Shown here: positions 46,669 through 55,889 of the stretch, in pieces
Numbering within the stretch: the stretch's first letter is position 1
Layout of the letters: each line of letters begins with the position of its first letter
Assembly: GCA_902826615.1 (NCBI GenBank)
Contig: CADEFN010000002.1
Span: 615,344 to 679,343, forward strand
Source of the DNA: an uncultured Gemmatimonadota bacterium
GTDB taxonomy: Bacteria; Gemmatimonadota; Gemmatimonadetes; Gemmatimonadales; Gemmatimonadaceae
Direction: 5' to 3'
DNA: 64,000 bases
Made by a program: the position numbers and the translations under genes
The notes under the pieces: model-generated
Seen by the model: the letters and a program-made list of their open reading frames with translations, nothing else
What the model was told of the DNA's origin: nothing
The model's database searches: none

Positions 46669-46895
46669 GGAGGCTTTCGAAACGTGATGGAGGTCGGTGG
46701 TCGCACGAGGCTGACGGTAGTGGTCCGCTCGCACCAGTCCCCAAGACACGGACAGCCGTTTTCCTGACACGAACACCAAGGGTTCGTCACACGCTGGCGG
46801 ATGCTCGTACCATCGGCGGCACTCTGCGGCTTGTTGGTCGTACGAACGCGTATCTGCCGTGCGCGCCCGCATTTCGTCAACACACCCACCCTCTC

Positions 46896-47402
46896 ATGAA
46901 ACGCCTCGCACTTTCCCCACTCGTCGCTGCCACGTTGCTCGTTTCCGCTTCTGTCGCTGCACAAGGCTCCACTGCGGGCACCCTGCAGGCTGCGCGCGAG
47001 CGCCTGCGCTTCATCGAGGGGAGTTATCATGCCTCGTCCGGTGTCGCCGGCGACACCTCGACCGTGATGTGGCGATTTCGCCCGGTGCTGGAAGGCAAGT
47101 ACCTCGAGCTCGAAGAAGTGCTCCGCGTGGCCTTCCGCGTGACGATTGGCTTTGATTCCACGAGCCAGCGATACCGCATGAGCCTCCTGGACGCCGGCAC
47201 CGGAGCGTTTGATGTCTACGACGGCGACTTTGATGCTGCAGGCACACTGGTCCTGCAGAACCCGAACTTCTGGCGTGTTTCCTTTGCCCCGACTCCGGTC
47301 GGCCTGACCTGGCGCTTCGAGCACTCCACGGACCGTGGCGCGACCTGGAAAGGCCAGCCCGCGTCAGAGCTCAAGCGAATGCGAATCGTGGAGCACCCCT
47401 GA
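46896..47402 (+). CDS. secreted DUF1579/lipocalin-like protein
   Basis: This 168-residue exported protein has a signal peptide ending SVAA (mature QGSTAGTLQAARERL). Its barrel-like core has the RLRFIEGSYHASSG opening, YLELEEVLRVAFRVTIGFD, RYRMSLLDAGTGAFDVYDGDF and WRFEHSTDRGATWK. The order of strands matches the C-terminal domain of the metallo-hydrolase that follows (YRFVLTLSYDVAQQRYRVAALDD, FEGILGDDGSLVV, ESVDGGTTW). It lies 116 bp before that gene and may be co-transcribed. The function is unknown; ligand binding is the family's suspected role. Confidence 0.68.
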   Translation: MKRLALSPLVAATLLVSASVAAQGSTAGTLQAARERLRFIEGSYHASSGVAGDTSTVMWRFRPVLEGKYLELEEVLRVAFRVTIGFDSTSQRYRMSLLDAGTGAFDVYDGDFDAAGTLVLQNPNFWRVSFAPTPVGLTWRFEHSTDRGATWKGQPASELKRMRIVEHP

Positions 47403-47518
47403 ACTCCGCCCAACGCGTCGGCGGTGCTCGCATCATCGCAGCGGATGTTGGTCACTCCGCGACTCGTCGTCACGCGCTGGCGCCCTACCCTGCCCTCCCC
47501 TTCACCGAACTTGCCCTC

Positions 47519-49003
47519 GTGCGTATCCACCCACTCGTCCACGCGCTCCACGCGTTACCACTGCTGCTTGGAGCGACCACCACTCTCGGCGCGCAAAGCC
47601 CGGCATCGGTCGCACCACCGGCACAGATCCATGTCGCAACCGGCGATGCGCGCTCCTACTTCACCAACGCCTGGTGGATCGAGACCGCCGAAGGGCTCGT
47701 GTTGATCGACGCGATGTGCCTGCGCAGTGATGTCGACCGACTCATCGCGACTTTGCGCAAGACCGGCAAACCGCTCGCCGCTGTATTCATCACGCATCCG
47801 CATGCCGACCACTTTGGAGGCCTCACCCAGCTGAAGGAGGCCTTTCCGAAGGCCCGAATCATCGCCACCAGCGCCACCGCCGGTGCCATGCAGGGTGTGC
47901 ACGATCAGGCGCTGCAGCCCGGAGGTTGGCTCGCTGCGCTTGGCGCTGAATACGAGCGAAGGCTCCAGCGGCCTGACTCGCTCGTCGCATCAGGGAGCAC
48001 ACTCCGCATCGCCGGGTTGACATACACGGTGCGCGACTACGGGCCTGCGGAAGCGGAGAACAACAGCGTGGTGTATCTCCACGAGTTGAGCGCACTCTTT
48101 ACCGGCGATCTCACCGTCGCCGGTGGCGCGTATTTCATTGGCGAACAGCACTCGCGTCTGGCACAACTGGCGTTACCCAAACTCCTCGTCGATTTCCCGG
48201 GTGCAGTCACATCGTACTCGGGTCACTTCGCCCCCATGCCACTGGCGGCCGTGGTGCAGGAGAACACCGAACAGGTTCGTTTCTTCCGCCTCGCCGCCGC
48301 CGCGGAGTTTGCCGATTCCAGTTCGCTCACGCCATCGGGCGTCCTGAACGCCGCAGCCATGCGGCGGCTCACGCGCACATACGCTGCTTTTCTACGCGGG
48401 CGGAACACCTATGGCATGGGTGCCGTGGCCGTCGCCCAGATGAATGCAAGCGGGGTGGTGGCCGAGATGCGCGACGCCGCAGCGCAGGTGCGTGTGCGGC
48501 CCATTCACCAGCAGGTGCGTGCGGGGTTGCGTCCCTTGCGCTACCTGCTGGGCCGCTGGCGTGGCACGCAGTTCGCCGCCGATACATCGGCTACCGCAAC
48601 CACAGCGTCGGCGCCCCGCGCGCTCGACATCATCTCAGAGTTTGTCCCCGTGCTCGGCGGTGCCGCATACGAAGGGCGAATGACGGCCTCGGGTTATCGC
48701 TTTGTGCTCACTCTCTCATACGATGTTGCGCAGCAGCGATATCGTGTTGCCGCACTCGACGATGTGTCGGGGCTCCTCGACATCTTCGAGGGAATTCTTG
48801 GGGACGATGGCTCGCTGGTGGTCGACAACGTTCGGCCAGGCACCTTTTACGCGAACCCCAGTGGCGTGCGGGTTCACACGCGACTGACATTCGCCCCTGC
48901 GGCGCCTGACCTCTTTCGCCTGGATGTCGCCGAGTCGGTGGATGGGGGCACAACATGGCGGACGGTCACTCAGTATCAGGCGAGTCAGCGGCTCGTGCCC
49001 TGA
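47519..49003 (+). CDS. exported metallo-beta-lactamase fold hydrolase with DUF1579-like domain
   Basis: This protein of 494 residues starts at GTG and has a signal peptide ending TLGA (mature QSPAS). The catalytic domain contains the zinc motif HPHADHFGG (about residues 94-102) and the later GDLTVAGG aspartate and SYSGHFAPM histidine. A helical part follows (about residues 245-330), and from about 340 a barrel-like domain (LRYLLGRWRGTQF to YQASQRLVP) resembles the protein encoded just upstream. The fold covers beta-lactamases, lactonases and many esterases; the substrate here is not known. The fusion suggests that the small neighbour acts with it. Confidence 0.82.
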   Translation: MRIHPLVHALHALPLLLGATTTLGAQSPASVAPPAQIHVATGDARSYFTNAWWIETAEGLVLIDAMCLRSDVDRLIATLRKTGKPLAAVFITHPHADHFGGLTQLKEAFPKARIIATSATAGAMQGVHDQALQPGGWLAALGAEYERRLQRPDSLVASGSTLRIAGLTYTVRDYGPAEAENNSVVYLHELSALFTGDLTVAGGAYFIGEQHSRLAQLALPKLLVDFPGAVTSYSGHFAPMPLAAVVQENTEQVRFFRLAAAAEFADSSSLTPSGVLNAAAMRRLTRTYAAFLRGRNTYGMGAVAVAQMNASGVVAEMRDAAAQVRVRPIHQQVRAGLRPLRYLLGRWRGTQFAADTSATATTASAPRALDIISEFVPVLGGAAYEGRMTASGYRFVLTLSYDVAQQRYRVAALDDVSGLLDIFEGILGDDGSLVVDNVRPGTFYANPSGVRVHTRLTFAPAAPDLFRLDVAESVDGGTTWRTVTQYQASQRLVP

Positions 49004-49162
49004 TTGGCGTGGCATCCGCCAGCGTCCGTCGGCACCTCTGGTGCGATTACCCCCCGAGAGACAGTCGTGGCGGCCCGTAGTTGGCGCTTCACGGCTCGCG
49101 CCCGTTACATTCGACGCCCCGCCCGCACACTCGGGCGTCACCCGTCGTGACAGGAGTTTGTT

Positions 49163-49960
49163 ATGGCCCGCCGCACCAGCCTCCGCTTCATTCTTCCAAT
49201 CGGACTTCTGCTTTCGGCCGGGCCCGCTCTTGCCCAGCTCCCGGCTCCCAATGCGGCCGGCGTTTCGTCGGGGCACATCCACCTCATGGTGCGCGACCCG
49301 GCGGCCCACAAGAAGATCTGGGTCGATCTCTTCGGCGCGCAGGTGGTCAAGAGCGGTACCCTCGAACTCCTCAAGCTCCCCGGCCTCTTCCTCATCCTCG
49401 GCCAGGGCGCGACGACCGAGGGTTCGATCGGGTCCACCCTCGACCACTTCGCGTTTCGGGTGAAAGACCTGGCGGGAACCAGCGCCAAACTCAAGGCTGC
49501 CGGCATTCCACTGACACGTGATGACTCCCTGGAAATCGTCGCGTCCTTTCCGGACCAGGTGAAGGTGGAGTTCTATCCGGCGCCCACACAGAGCGCCCCC
49601 ATCGAACACTTCCATGTGCACTTCTACGCGGCTGACATCGACGGACTCCGCGCCTGGTACGCCAAGCACTTCGGCGCCGCGATGCCCACGGCGGCCAATG
49701 CGAACGCCCTGGGACTGCCCGGCATGTCGTTCAGCTTTCGCAAAACGGACGCAGCGCAAGCGGCAACCAAGGGCCGGTCGCTCGATCACATCGGGTTTGA
49801 AGTGAAGGACCTTGATGCCTTCTGCAAACGGCTCGCCGCGGACAACGTCACCTTCGAGGTCCCCTGCCGGGACGTGCCGGCCATCGGGCTCAAGATTGCG
49901 TTCCTGATCGATCCGGCCGGGACACGCATCGAGCTGACCGAAGGACTCGCGCGGCACTGA
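49163..49960 (+). CDS. exported VOC (glyoxalase/dioxygenase-fold) protein
   Basis: This 265-residue protein has a signal peptide ending PALA (mature QLPAP). Two VOC modules follow: the first with GHIHLMVRDPAAHKKIWVDLFGA and DHFAFRVKDLAG, the second with EHFHVHFYAADIDGLRAWY and LDHIGFEVKDLDAF, each offering a His near the first strand for metal binding, and a closing glutamate in GTRIELTEG. VOC enzymes are normally cytoplasmic (glyoxalase I, extradiol dioxygenases), so a periplasmic version is unusual. An AGGAG-like site lies 8 bases before the ATG. No aromatic-degradation genes are nearby. Confidence 0.78.
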   Translation: MARRTSLRFILPIGLLLSAGPALAQLPAPNAAGVSSGHIHLMVRDPAAHKKIWVDLFGAQVVKSGTLELLKLPGLFLILGQGATTEGSIGSTLDHFAFRVKDLAGTSAKLKAAGIPLTRDDSLEIVASFPDQVKVEFYPAPTQSAPIEHFHVHFYAADIDGLRAWYAKHFGAAMPTAANANALGLPGMSFSFRKTDAAQAATKGRSLDHIGFEVKDLDAFCKRLAADNVTFEVPCRDVPAIGLKIAFLIDPAGTRIELTEGLARH

Positions 49961-50033
49961 CCGCAGGAGACACGAGGTTCGTATTGCCCACAGTCACGCT
50001 GCCTGCAGCGACACGGGAGAACCAGGGTCTTAC

Positions 50034-50951
50034 CTAACGACTGTGGGCTTTGAAGAACGACCACATCACTTCCGTGGCATCGACCATGTTGCCCGGATCG
50101 TCAGCACCTCGCCGTCCCGCACGCCCGCCCGGCCAGGCATGACCCATCTCCTTCACCTGATGCAGCGCGACCGCACGTCCGGACGGGCACTCCCACGTCG
50201 TCAGCACAACCCCTGGTGATTCCCGCGTGGCCGGGGTCTGGCTGCAGCCCCCCGCCCTCGCCCAGTACATCCCCTGATCGATGTTGGGGCGCGGTGGCGT
50301 ACCATCCCACGCGTTGCGGCCCACACCGGCGCCGAGCCCACCATTGGCAGGCACCGCCTTGTCCAGCAGGCCGTTGAAGATGATGGCCGATACCGCACTC
50401 GCTGGCGGGCCTTCGTCGCCAAACACCGCCCCTACCACCGGAGCGATCGCCGCCGGCCGATGCCGCATTTCACGCCCCAGTCGGTGAGCCATCATTCCAC
50501 CGTTTGACATGCCCGTGACATAGATCCGCCGCTCGTCAATCGCATGCTCACCCGCGATCGCGTCGATCATCGCATCGATGAACGATACGTCATCCACCTT
50601 CGACTCCATCGCGAAGCCGCAGCAATGCACGGCGTTCCAGGTGAGAAGAGCTCCGCGGCCGGAGCCGTTCGGATACGCCACAATCAGCCGCTCTCGCTCC
50701 ACCAGCGACGAGAAGCCGCTCATGCGCTCTGCATTCTGGGCGTTCCCGCCTCCTCCATGCAGCACGATCACGAGCGGCATGGGCTCACCCCGGCGTGACG
50801 CCCCACGAGGAGCACGCACCACATAAGTGCGGGTTTTGCTCCCCACCACGACTGACTCCTCGTCGGTCGCCGTACGACGCAGACGCCGCCCGCGCTGTGC
50901 CTCGGCGGCCAGGGGCGCAAAGAGAAGGATCGCAATCAGGAAGCGTGGCAT
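50034..50951 (-). CDS. exported PHB-depolymerase/feruloyl-esterase-like hydrolase
   Basis: This 305-residue alpha/beta hydrolase has a signal peptide ending AAEA (mature QRGRR). The lines are those of the LpqC/PHB depolymerase family: LVIVLHGGGGNAQNAERM (oxyanion region), LIVAYPNGSGR, the nucleophile in VTGMSNGGMMAHRL, and the catalytic His in GHAWPGG. Characterised members cleave polyhydroxybutyrate, acetylxylan or ferulate esters, which cannot be told apart here. Conserved cysteines (HCCGF, GGCSQ, WECPSG) may form disulfides, fitting export. The stop TAG lies in the recurring word CGTTAGGT. Confidence 0.87.
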   Translation of the reverse strand: MPRFLIAILLFAPLAAEAQRGRRLRRTATDEESVVVGSKTRTYVVRAPRGASRRGEPMPLVIVLHGGGGNAQNAERMSGFSSLVERERLIVAYPNGSGRGALLTWNAVHCCGFAMESKVDDVSFIDAMIDAIAGEHAIDERRIYVTGMSNGGMMAHRLGREMRHRPAAIAPVVGAVFGDEGPPASAVSAIIFNGLLDKAVPANGGLGAGVGRNAWDGTPPRPNIDQGMYWARAGGCSQTPATRESPGVVLTTWECPSGRAVALHQVKEMGHAWPGGRAGRRGADDPGNMVDATEVMWSFFKAHSR

Positions 50952-51150
50952 GCACCGTGGGTGTTGGACACATGTGAATCGACGGCCCGGAACCCTCCGA
51001 CGTTAAGCGGGTCGAGGCGTTTTCAAGCCACGATCGGGAGTGCGACGCGATTCCGACCCGCAAGCCCGTCGAACGCTGCCAGCACGACGACCCCGTGGCC
51101 GGTTTTTTCGCGCCTTTGCGCCTCAAGGGAAACCTTCGCGAGAAACACCG

Positions 51151-52224
51151 ATGCGCGCCCGCCCCCTCCTCTTCGCCACGGCCGTCCTTGTGGCCTGCAG
51201 CGACTCCTCCGTTGGCCCTCGACAGCTCATCGACCGGCCGATCGAGGCCAACGCCAATCATCTCACCACCTGGACGCCGGAAATACTCCCCGTCCTCCCC
51301 GGCCATGACGTCGGTGAGGTCGAAGATATCAACGACAGCCGGTTGTCGGTGGGCTGGAGCCGGACCTTCAACGGGACTCAGATGCCGGTGCGGTGGTCGG
51401 CCGGCGGCACCGCCTCGCTGCTCACCATGCCCGGTACCGCCGATGGAGGCAATGCCGTTGCGATCAACAACGGCGGTCAAATCGTGGGCTGGACGAGAAG
51501 TAGTGGGGTGAACACGCCGGCTCGACTGGGGGCGAACCCGGCCTTGCTCATGCCCGGCTTCCGGGGCACCGCAAAGGACATCAACAGCTCGGGCGCGGTC
51601 GTCGGGTACATCCACCTCTCACCCTCGTCGGGAACGACATGGCCGATCCACTGGTCGGCCTCGGGCTCGCCTTCGTTTCTCAAGCTTCCCGCCGGCTACT
51701 TCGAAGCAGTGGCTACCGGCATCAGCGACGACGGCACCATCACCGGCTGGGCTCACTACTATGACGACTCGGACACCATCATTTACGTGGACTACCGCGC
51801 CGTCATGTGGAGTTCTCCATCAGCCACACCGGTGTTCCTGGGCCCGAGTAGCGTGACGGCGGCTCCCTGGGTCACCATGTCGCCCGATGGGGTGATCATG
51901 ATTGCCGCGGACCAGGGGAGCACCGGTTTCTCGGAATCGTATGCCCCGCCCTACGACGTCATGCTGGGGAGTACTCCGAGCATCGTCACCCGTGCGCGCA
52001 ACGCTCGTGATCGCATGGTAGGGCACAACCCCGCGACCAATCTCGCGCGCACCAGGCGCTCCGGCACCACGATCAACCTGGTGCAGCCTCCGGGCGCTGT
52101 CGCCTCTTCGGCCACTGGTGTGAACTCGTGCGGCTCGGTGGTTGGGTATTTCAGAACCACTACCGCGATCAATGCGCCTCTCCCTGTTCGGTGGGAGCGC
52201 GATGGGGTGTGCGACGCTCCATAG
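51151..52224 (+). CDS. HAF-repeat lipoprotein
   Basis: This protein of 357 residues has a lipoprotein signal (LLFATAVLVAC) and is built of HAF-type repeats, each about 45-50 residues with the core I-N-x-x-G-x-x-V-G. Examples are DINDSRLSVGWS, AINNGGQIVGWT, DINSSGAVVGYI, GISDDGTITGWA and GVNSCGSVVGYF, each followed by a strand containing W (PVRWSAGG, PIHWSASG, AVMWSSPS). The repeats probably close into a propeller. HAF repeats occur in extracellular proteins of unknown role. I start at ATG 51151; the frame is open further upstream but shows no domain. Confidence 0.78.
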   Translation: MRARPLLFATAVLVACSDSSVGPRQLIDRPIEANANHLTTWTPEILPVLPGHDVGEVEDINDSRLSVGWSRTFNGTQMPVRWSAGGTASLLTMPGTADGGNAVAINNGGQIVGWTRSSGVNTPARLGANPALLMPGFRGTAKDINSSGAVVGYIHLSPSSGTTWPIHWSASGSPSFLKLPAGYFEAVATGISDDGTITGWAHYYDDSDTIIYVDYRAVMWSSPSATPVFLGPSSVTAAPWVTMSPDGVIMIAADQGSTGFSESYAPPYDVMLGSTPSIVTRARNARDRMVGHNPATNLARTRRSGTTINLVQPPGAVASSATGVNSCGSVVGYFRTTTAINAPLPVRWERDGVCDAP

Positions 52225-52283
52225 TGATCACGATTGCAAAGTCGGCCTTGCGCCTGGTCCGTTGACGCAGTCCCCTTCCCGAC

Positions 52284-55001
52284 ATGCGCAGCCCAACGCC
52301 CAGCCAGTGGGCTCAGCTCGAACCGGTCCTCGATGAGGCAGTATTTCTCCCAGCCGAGGAGGCCGCCCAACGTGTGCGCGAAGCGTGCGCGGATGACCCC
52401 GAGCTGCTGGACTGGGCGTTCAAGGTTCTGGCTGGCGCGCATGGCAACAGCATTCCGGACACTCTCCCCGAAGCGCTCGTCTCGCGCGCAATAGCCCACG
52501 CCGATGCCACCGCCCCGGAATCGGGCGACCGCTACGGTCCATGGCGAATTGTGCGCGAGATCGGCCGCGGCGGCATGGGTGCGGTTTTCCTGGCCGAACG
52601 CGACGACGGGCAATTCGAGCAGCAGGTGGCGCTCAAGCTGGTCCCGCTCCTCACGGGCGGCGAAGTGGCGCAGCACCGGTTCAGGGCCGAGCGACAGATC
52701 CTCGCCCGCCTCGACCACCCGAATATCGCACGGCTGATTGATGGCGGCATCACAGCGCGCGGCCAGCCGTGGTTTGCGATGGAATACGTCCCCGGCGAAC
52801 CGCTCGACGACTATTGCGATCGCCGCACGCTCTCGATCGAAGCGCGCCTCGCGCTGTTTCTGGCGGTGTGCGACGCGGTCCAGTCGGCGCACCAGCGTCT
52901 GGTGATTCACCGGGACCTCAAGCCGTCGAACATTCTGGTCACCGGCGAGGGGCAGGTGAAGTTGCTCGACTTCGGCATTGCGAAGTTGGTCGAGCCGGGC
53001 GACACCGCCGCGACGCAGACCGGTCTGCGTGCCCTCACCCCGGAGTACGCCGCGCCTGAGCAATGGCGCGGCGACGTGGTCACCACGGCCACGGATACCT
53101 GGGCCCTGGGTGTGATCCTTCACGAGCTGCTCACGGGAACACGTCCGCATGACCTGCGCGCACGCCCCGAAGTGGAGTGGCCATCCATTGTGATGCGGGA
53201 GCCGGTGCGCGCCCTGGCCTCCCGGGTCCAGGACGCGTCGGCCGTCCTGCGCGGGACGTCGGCCACGAAACTGCGGTGGCGTCTGCGGGAGGATCTCGAG
53301 ACCATCACCCTGGCCGCCCTGCGTCCGGAGCCCGACCGGCGCTATCGCACGGTGGACCAGCTGGCCACCGACATCCGGCGGCATCTGGAGGGGCTCCCCA
53401 TCTCGGCCCGGCCCGATACCTGGCGCTACCGCACACGCAAGTTTGTGTCGCGCCATCGAGCCGCCGCTGGGGCGGGGGCCATTGCCTTGCTGGGCCTGAT
53501 TGGGGGGAGTGCGGGGATTGCGTGGCAGGCCCGCGCCACGGCGCGCGAGGCGGAACGTGCCCTGGCCACCCGGCGATTCCTGGCCGACATGTTTGCGGAG
53601 TCCGATCCCTATCACGCCCGTGGCGACTCACTGACGGCCGGCGACATGCTGGATCGTGCGGCCGCCCGGATCGACACGACGTTCGCCAGACAGCCCGCGG
53701 TGCGCTTCGACCTCCTCGTATCGTTAGGTACGATCTACCGCAATCTCGGCCGCCACGGCGCGGCGGATTCGCTCCTGAACCGGGCGCTCCCGCTTGCCGA
53801 CTCGCTCACCGACGATCGAGAGGACGCACGAGGCCGTGTGCGGTATGTCCTGGCCACCGTACTGCATGCCGCCGGACGTGTGAACGAGGCCGACACACTC
53901 GGTCGGCAGGCGACAGGGATCTGGAGGCGTGCCGGCGTGGCGGATTCGGTGCTCGCCGTTAGCGTGGGAGGCCAGGCCGTGGTCGCCCGCTCGCTGTATC
54001 GCTTTGACGAAGCCGATTCGCTCTTTCGCGAAGCCCTCGCGCTGGCCACACGCGGCAAGGCATCACGCGATGTGCTGAGCGGACTCTGGAACGATCTGGG
54101 ATTGATGCGGACCGACCTGGGCCAGTATCGCACCGCGCTGGAGGCACTGCGACAGGCCTATGACCTGAGCCGCCACCTGCCTGACGACGATCCGGGCCGG
54201 GTGACCACACTGGCCAACATGGGACTTGCCCTGGACGGCATCGGACGCAAGGACACCGCGAGCGTGATTGCCGAGGACGTGCTGCGGCTGACACGCCGCG
54301 CCTACCCAAACGGCCACGTGCGGGTGGCGGCGGCCATCAACGCCATTGCCTATCTGAAAATGGATCAGGGGTCCTTTCCCGAAGCGGACTCCCTCTTTCG
54401 CGAAGGCGCACTCCTGCTGACGCGGCTGAATGGGCCGGGCACACTCGAGTCGCTCATCATGCGCAACAACGCGGCGCGCGCCACCTTGCTTGCGGGTCGC
54501 ACCCGCGACGCGGAACCACGTTTTCACGCGGTATTTCGCGACGCATTTGCGGCGCTTGGTCCCGCGCACGGCTACCTCTCTCAGCCCATCCACTGGCTGG
54601 GCAGACTGTATTTGGTGGAGGGCCGACTGCGTGAAGCAGAACGTTTTCTTGATAGCGCGTCGACTTTGGCGGGGCGCACCCTTCCCGCGGACCATGAACG
54701 CTTTACCGACCTGGCGGCCGCGCGAGGCTCCCTGCGCCTGGCGCTGGCTGACACGACCGCGGCCGACTCACTCCTCCGCTGGGCCAACGCGCGCCGCGAC
54801 AGCGCGCAGGGCCCCGGCAGTGAAGAGGCCGTCGAGACAACCTTCATCCGGGCGACCATCGCCGCCGCGCGTGGGCGGTGGTCGGAGGCCGATTCCTTGC
54901 ACCGGGTTGTGACGGAGTCGCTGACCCGGTTCCCCTGGGCACGATGGCGAGTGACGCGAGGACAGGCGACCTGGGACTCGCTCCAGCTGCGGCGTCGCTA
55001 A
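52284..55001 (+). CDS. Ser/Thr protein kinase with TPR-like sensor part
   Basis: This 905-residue protein begins with a helical segment (QWAQLEPVLDEAVFLP) common to kinases encoded next to acidobacterial-type ECF sigma factors. The kinase domain runs from about 85 to 365: glycine loop GRGGMGAV, Lys118 in VALKLV, HRDLKPSN with Asp211, and LLDFGIAKL. A membrane helix lies at about 390-412 (AAAGAGAIALLGLIGGSAGIA). The rest is a run of TPR-like helical repeats (ADSLLNRALPLADSL, ADSLFREALALATRG, ADSLFREGALLLTRL, ADSLHRVVTESL). The TPR part probably binds the signal partner outside the membrane. It faces the ECF sigma gene, 22 bp away, with convergent transcription. Confidence 0.92.
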   Translation: MRSPTPSQWAQLEPVLDEAVFLPAEEAAQRVREACADDPELLDWAFKVLAGAHGNSIPDTLPEALVSRAIAHADATAPESGDRYGPWRIVREIGRGGMGAVFLAERDDGQFEQQVALKLVPLLTGGEVAQHRFRAERQILARLDHPNIARLIDGGITARGQPWFAMEYVPGEPLDDYCDRRTLSIEARLALFLAVCDAVQSAHQRLVIHRDLKPSNILVTGEGQVKLLDFGIAKLVEPGDTAATQTGLRALTPEYAAPEQWRGDVVTTATDTWALGVILHELLTGTRPHDLRARPEVEWPSIVMREPVRALASRVQDASAVLRGTSATKLRWRLREDLETITLAALRPEPDRRYRTVDQLATDIRRHLEGLPISARPDTWRYRTRKFVSRHRAAAGAGAIALLGLIGGSAGIAWQARATAREAERALATRRFLADMFAESDPYHARGDSLTAGDMLDRAAARIDTTFARQPAVRFDLLVSLGTIYRNLGRHGAADSLLNRALPLADSLTDDREDARGRVRYVLATVLHAAGRVNEADTLGRQATGIWRRAGVADSVLAVSVGGQAVVARSLYRFDEADSLFREALALATRGKASRDVLSGLWNDLGLMRTDLGQYRTALEALRQAYDLSRHLPDDDPGRVTTLANMGLALDGIGRKDTASVIAEDVLRLTRRAYPNGHVRVAAAINAIAYLKMDQGSFPEADSLFREGALLLTRLNGPGTLESLIMRNNAARATLLAGRTRDAEPRFHAVFRDAFAALGPAHGYLSQPIHWLGRLYLVEGRLREAERFLDSASTLAGRTLPADHERFTDLAAARGSLRLALADTTAADSLLRWANARRDSAQGPGSEEAVETTFIRATIAAARGRWSEADSLHRVVTESLTRFPWARWRVTRGQATWDSLQLRRR

Positions 55002-55023
55002 CGCAGTGGGCGGGAGAGTGCGC

Positions 55024-55578
55024 TCAGTCCTGCGTGAGCTCCACCGCCAGCCATCCCTTGGCCTTGAGCCAGTCACGGCGCACCGTGCGTGGGGACATGC
55101 CTAACGCGACGGCGGTGTCGTCTTCGGTCATGCCGCCAAAGAACCGGCACTCCACCACCTGCGCCAGCCGTGGCGCCACGAGAGCCAGGCGCTGAAGCGC
55201 CTCGTCGAGCTCCAGGAGGCGTCCGGCATCATCGGTAGCTGCCTGGAGCGCATCGTGCAGTTCGAGGGGAACGGCGCCTCCTCCGCGTTTGGCTGCCCGA
55301 TGGGCCCGGGCATAGTCGACCAGCACGCGTCGCATGGCCACCGACGCCGCCGCAAGAAAACGCGTGCGATTTTCGCGCGGCACGTTGGGCGCGTCGACCA
55401 GGCGAAGGAAGGCTTCGTGGACAAGCGCGGTGGTAGTGAGTGTGTGCCCCTCGGCTTCGCCGCGCAGATGGCGCCGTGCGATTCGACGGAGCTCGTCGTA
55501 CACCATGAGGCCGACCTGGTCAGCGGCGGCCTGGCTCCAGATTGGTGCCTGGACCAGGGCATTGACGTCGGGTGACAT
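55024..55578 (-). CDS. ECF-type RNA polymerase sigma factor (acidobacterial/SigHF-like)
   Basis: This 184-residue sigma factor matches the group typical of Acidobacteria and allies (region 2 VYDELRRIARRHLRGEAEGHTLTTTALVHEAFLRL, in parts, and FLAAASVAMRRVLVDYARA). Region 4 has the helix-turn-helix GGMTEDDTAVALGMSPRTVRRDW. In such systems a Ser/Thr kinase usually accompanies the sigma gene and is thought to control it; here the kinase gene is convergent rather than in line. No anti-sigma gene is adjacent. Start at 55578, just ahead of which lies the 482-bp spacer with the tandem repeat. Confidence 0.92.
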   Translation of the reverse strand: MSPDVNALVQAPIWSQAAADQVGLMVYDELRRIARRHLRGEAEGHTLTTTALVHEAFLRLVDAPNVPRENRTRFLAAASVAMRRVLVDYARAHRAAKRGGGAVPLELHDALQAATDDAGRLLELDEALQRLALVAPRLAQVVECRFFGGMTEDDTAVALGMSPRTVRRDWLKAKGWLAVELTQD

Positions 55579-55703
55579 ACGGGAGGAGGGAGGGACAACG
55601 GGGCCCGCAGTAGCTACTGCTTCCCGTCACAGGTCGCAAGTGGAGTGGTCAGGGTTACCGGCGGCCGGGGTGCCGAGGCGACGTGTGACGGGCGGATCTC
55701 GGG

Positions 55704-55745
55704 TGGCAGATGGCAGATGGCAGATGGCAGATGGCAGATGGCAAG
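55704..55745 (+). repeat. 7-bp tandem repeat (TGGCAGA)
   Basis: Five exact copies of TGGCAGA run from 55704 to 55738, followed by a sixth, altered copy (TGGCAAG). The array is in the spacer upstream of the sigma gene and ahead of the two small ORFs. The copy number could change by slippage. The same unit in a degenerate form occurs between msrP and msrQ. Confidence 0.9.
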
Positions 55746-55787
55746 TCACAGTGCTGGCTGCATCACGAGCGTCAAGCGTTGGAGTTC

Positions 55788-55889
55788 ATGCCTCGCTCGC
55801 TTACTTGCCGCTGGCGTTGGCGCATGCCGGGCAGCTTTAGTTTGCGCGACTTGCCCTGTCAGACCATTTCAGGAAGTCACCCGAGATGA
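55788..55889 (+). CDS. possible 33-residue leader peptide
   Basis: A short frame begins at ATG 55788 with GGAG six bases upstream and ends with a TGA that overlaps the next ATG (ATGA at 55886-55889). The peptide is rich in Arg and Trp near its start (LTCRWRWRMPG). Nothing similar is known to me. The strong ribosome-binding site and the coupling to the next frame are the reasons for listing it; it may still be chance. Confidence 0.3.
   Translation: MPRSLTCRWRWRMPGSFSLRDLPCQTISGSHPR

Noticed and set aside
48716-49957. 413-codon minus-strand frame opposite the VOC and MBL genes
   Set aside because: The plus-strand VOC gene has clear motifs and an AGGAG site; the antisense translation lacks a fold signature.
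51951-53615. 554-codon minus-strand frame across the HAF lipoprotein and kinase genes
   Set aside because: It spans the boundary of two well-supported plus-strand genes and its protein resembles nothing; it is an antisense artefact.
55704-55745. A CRISPR array
   Set aside because: The unit is 7 bp with no spacers and no cas genes are present in the window.
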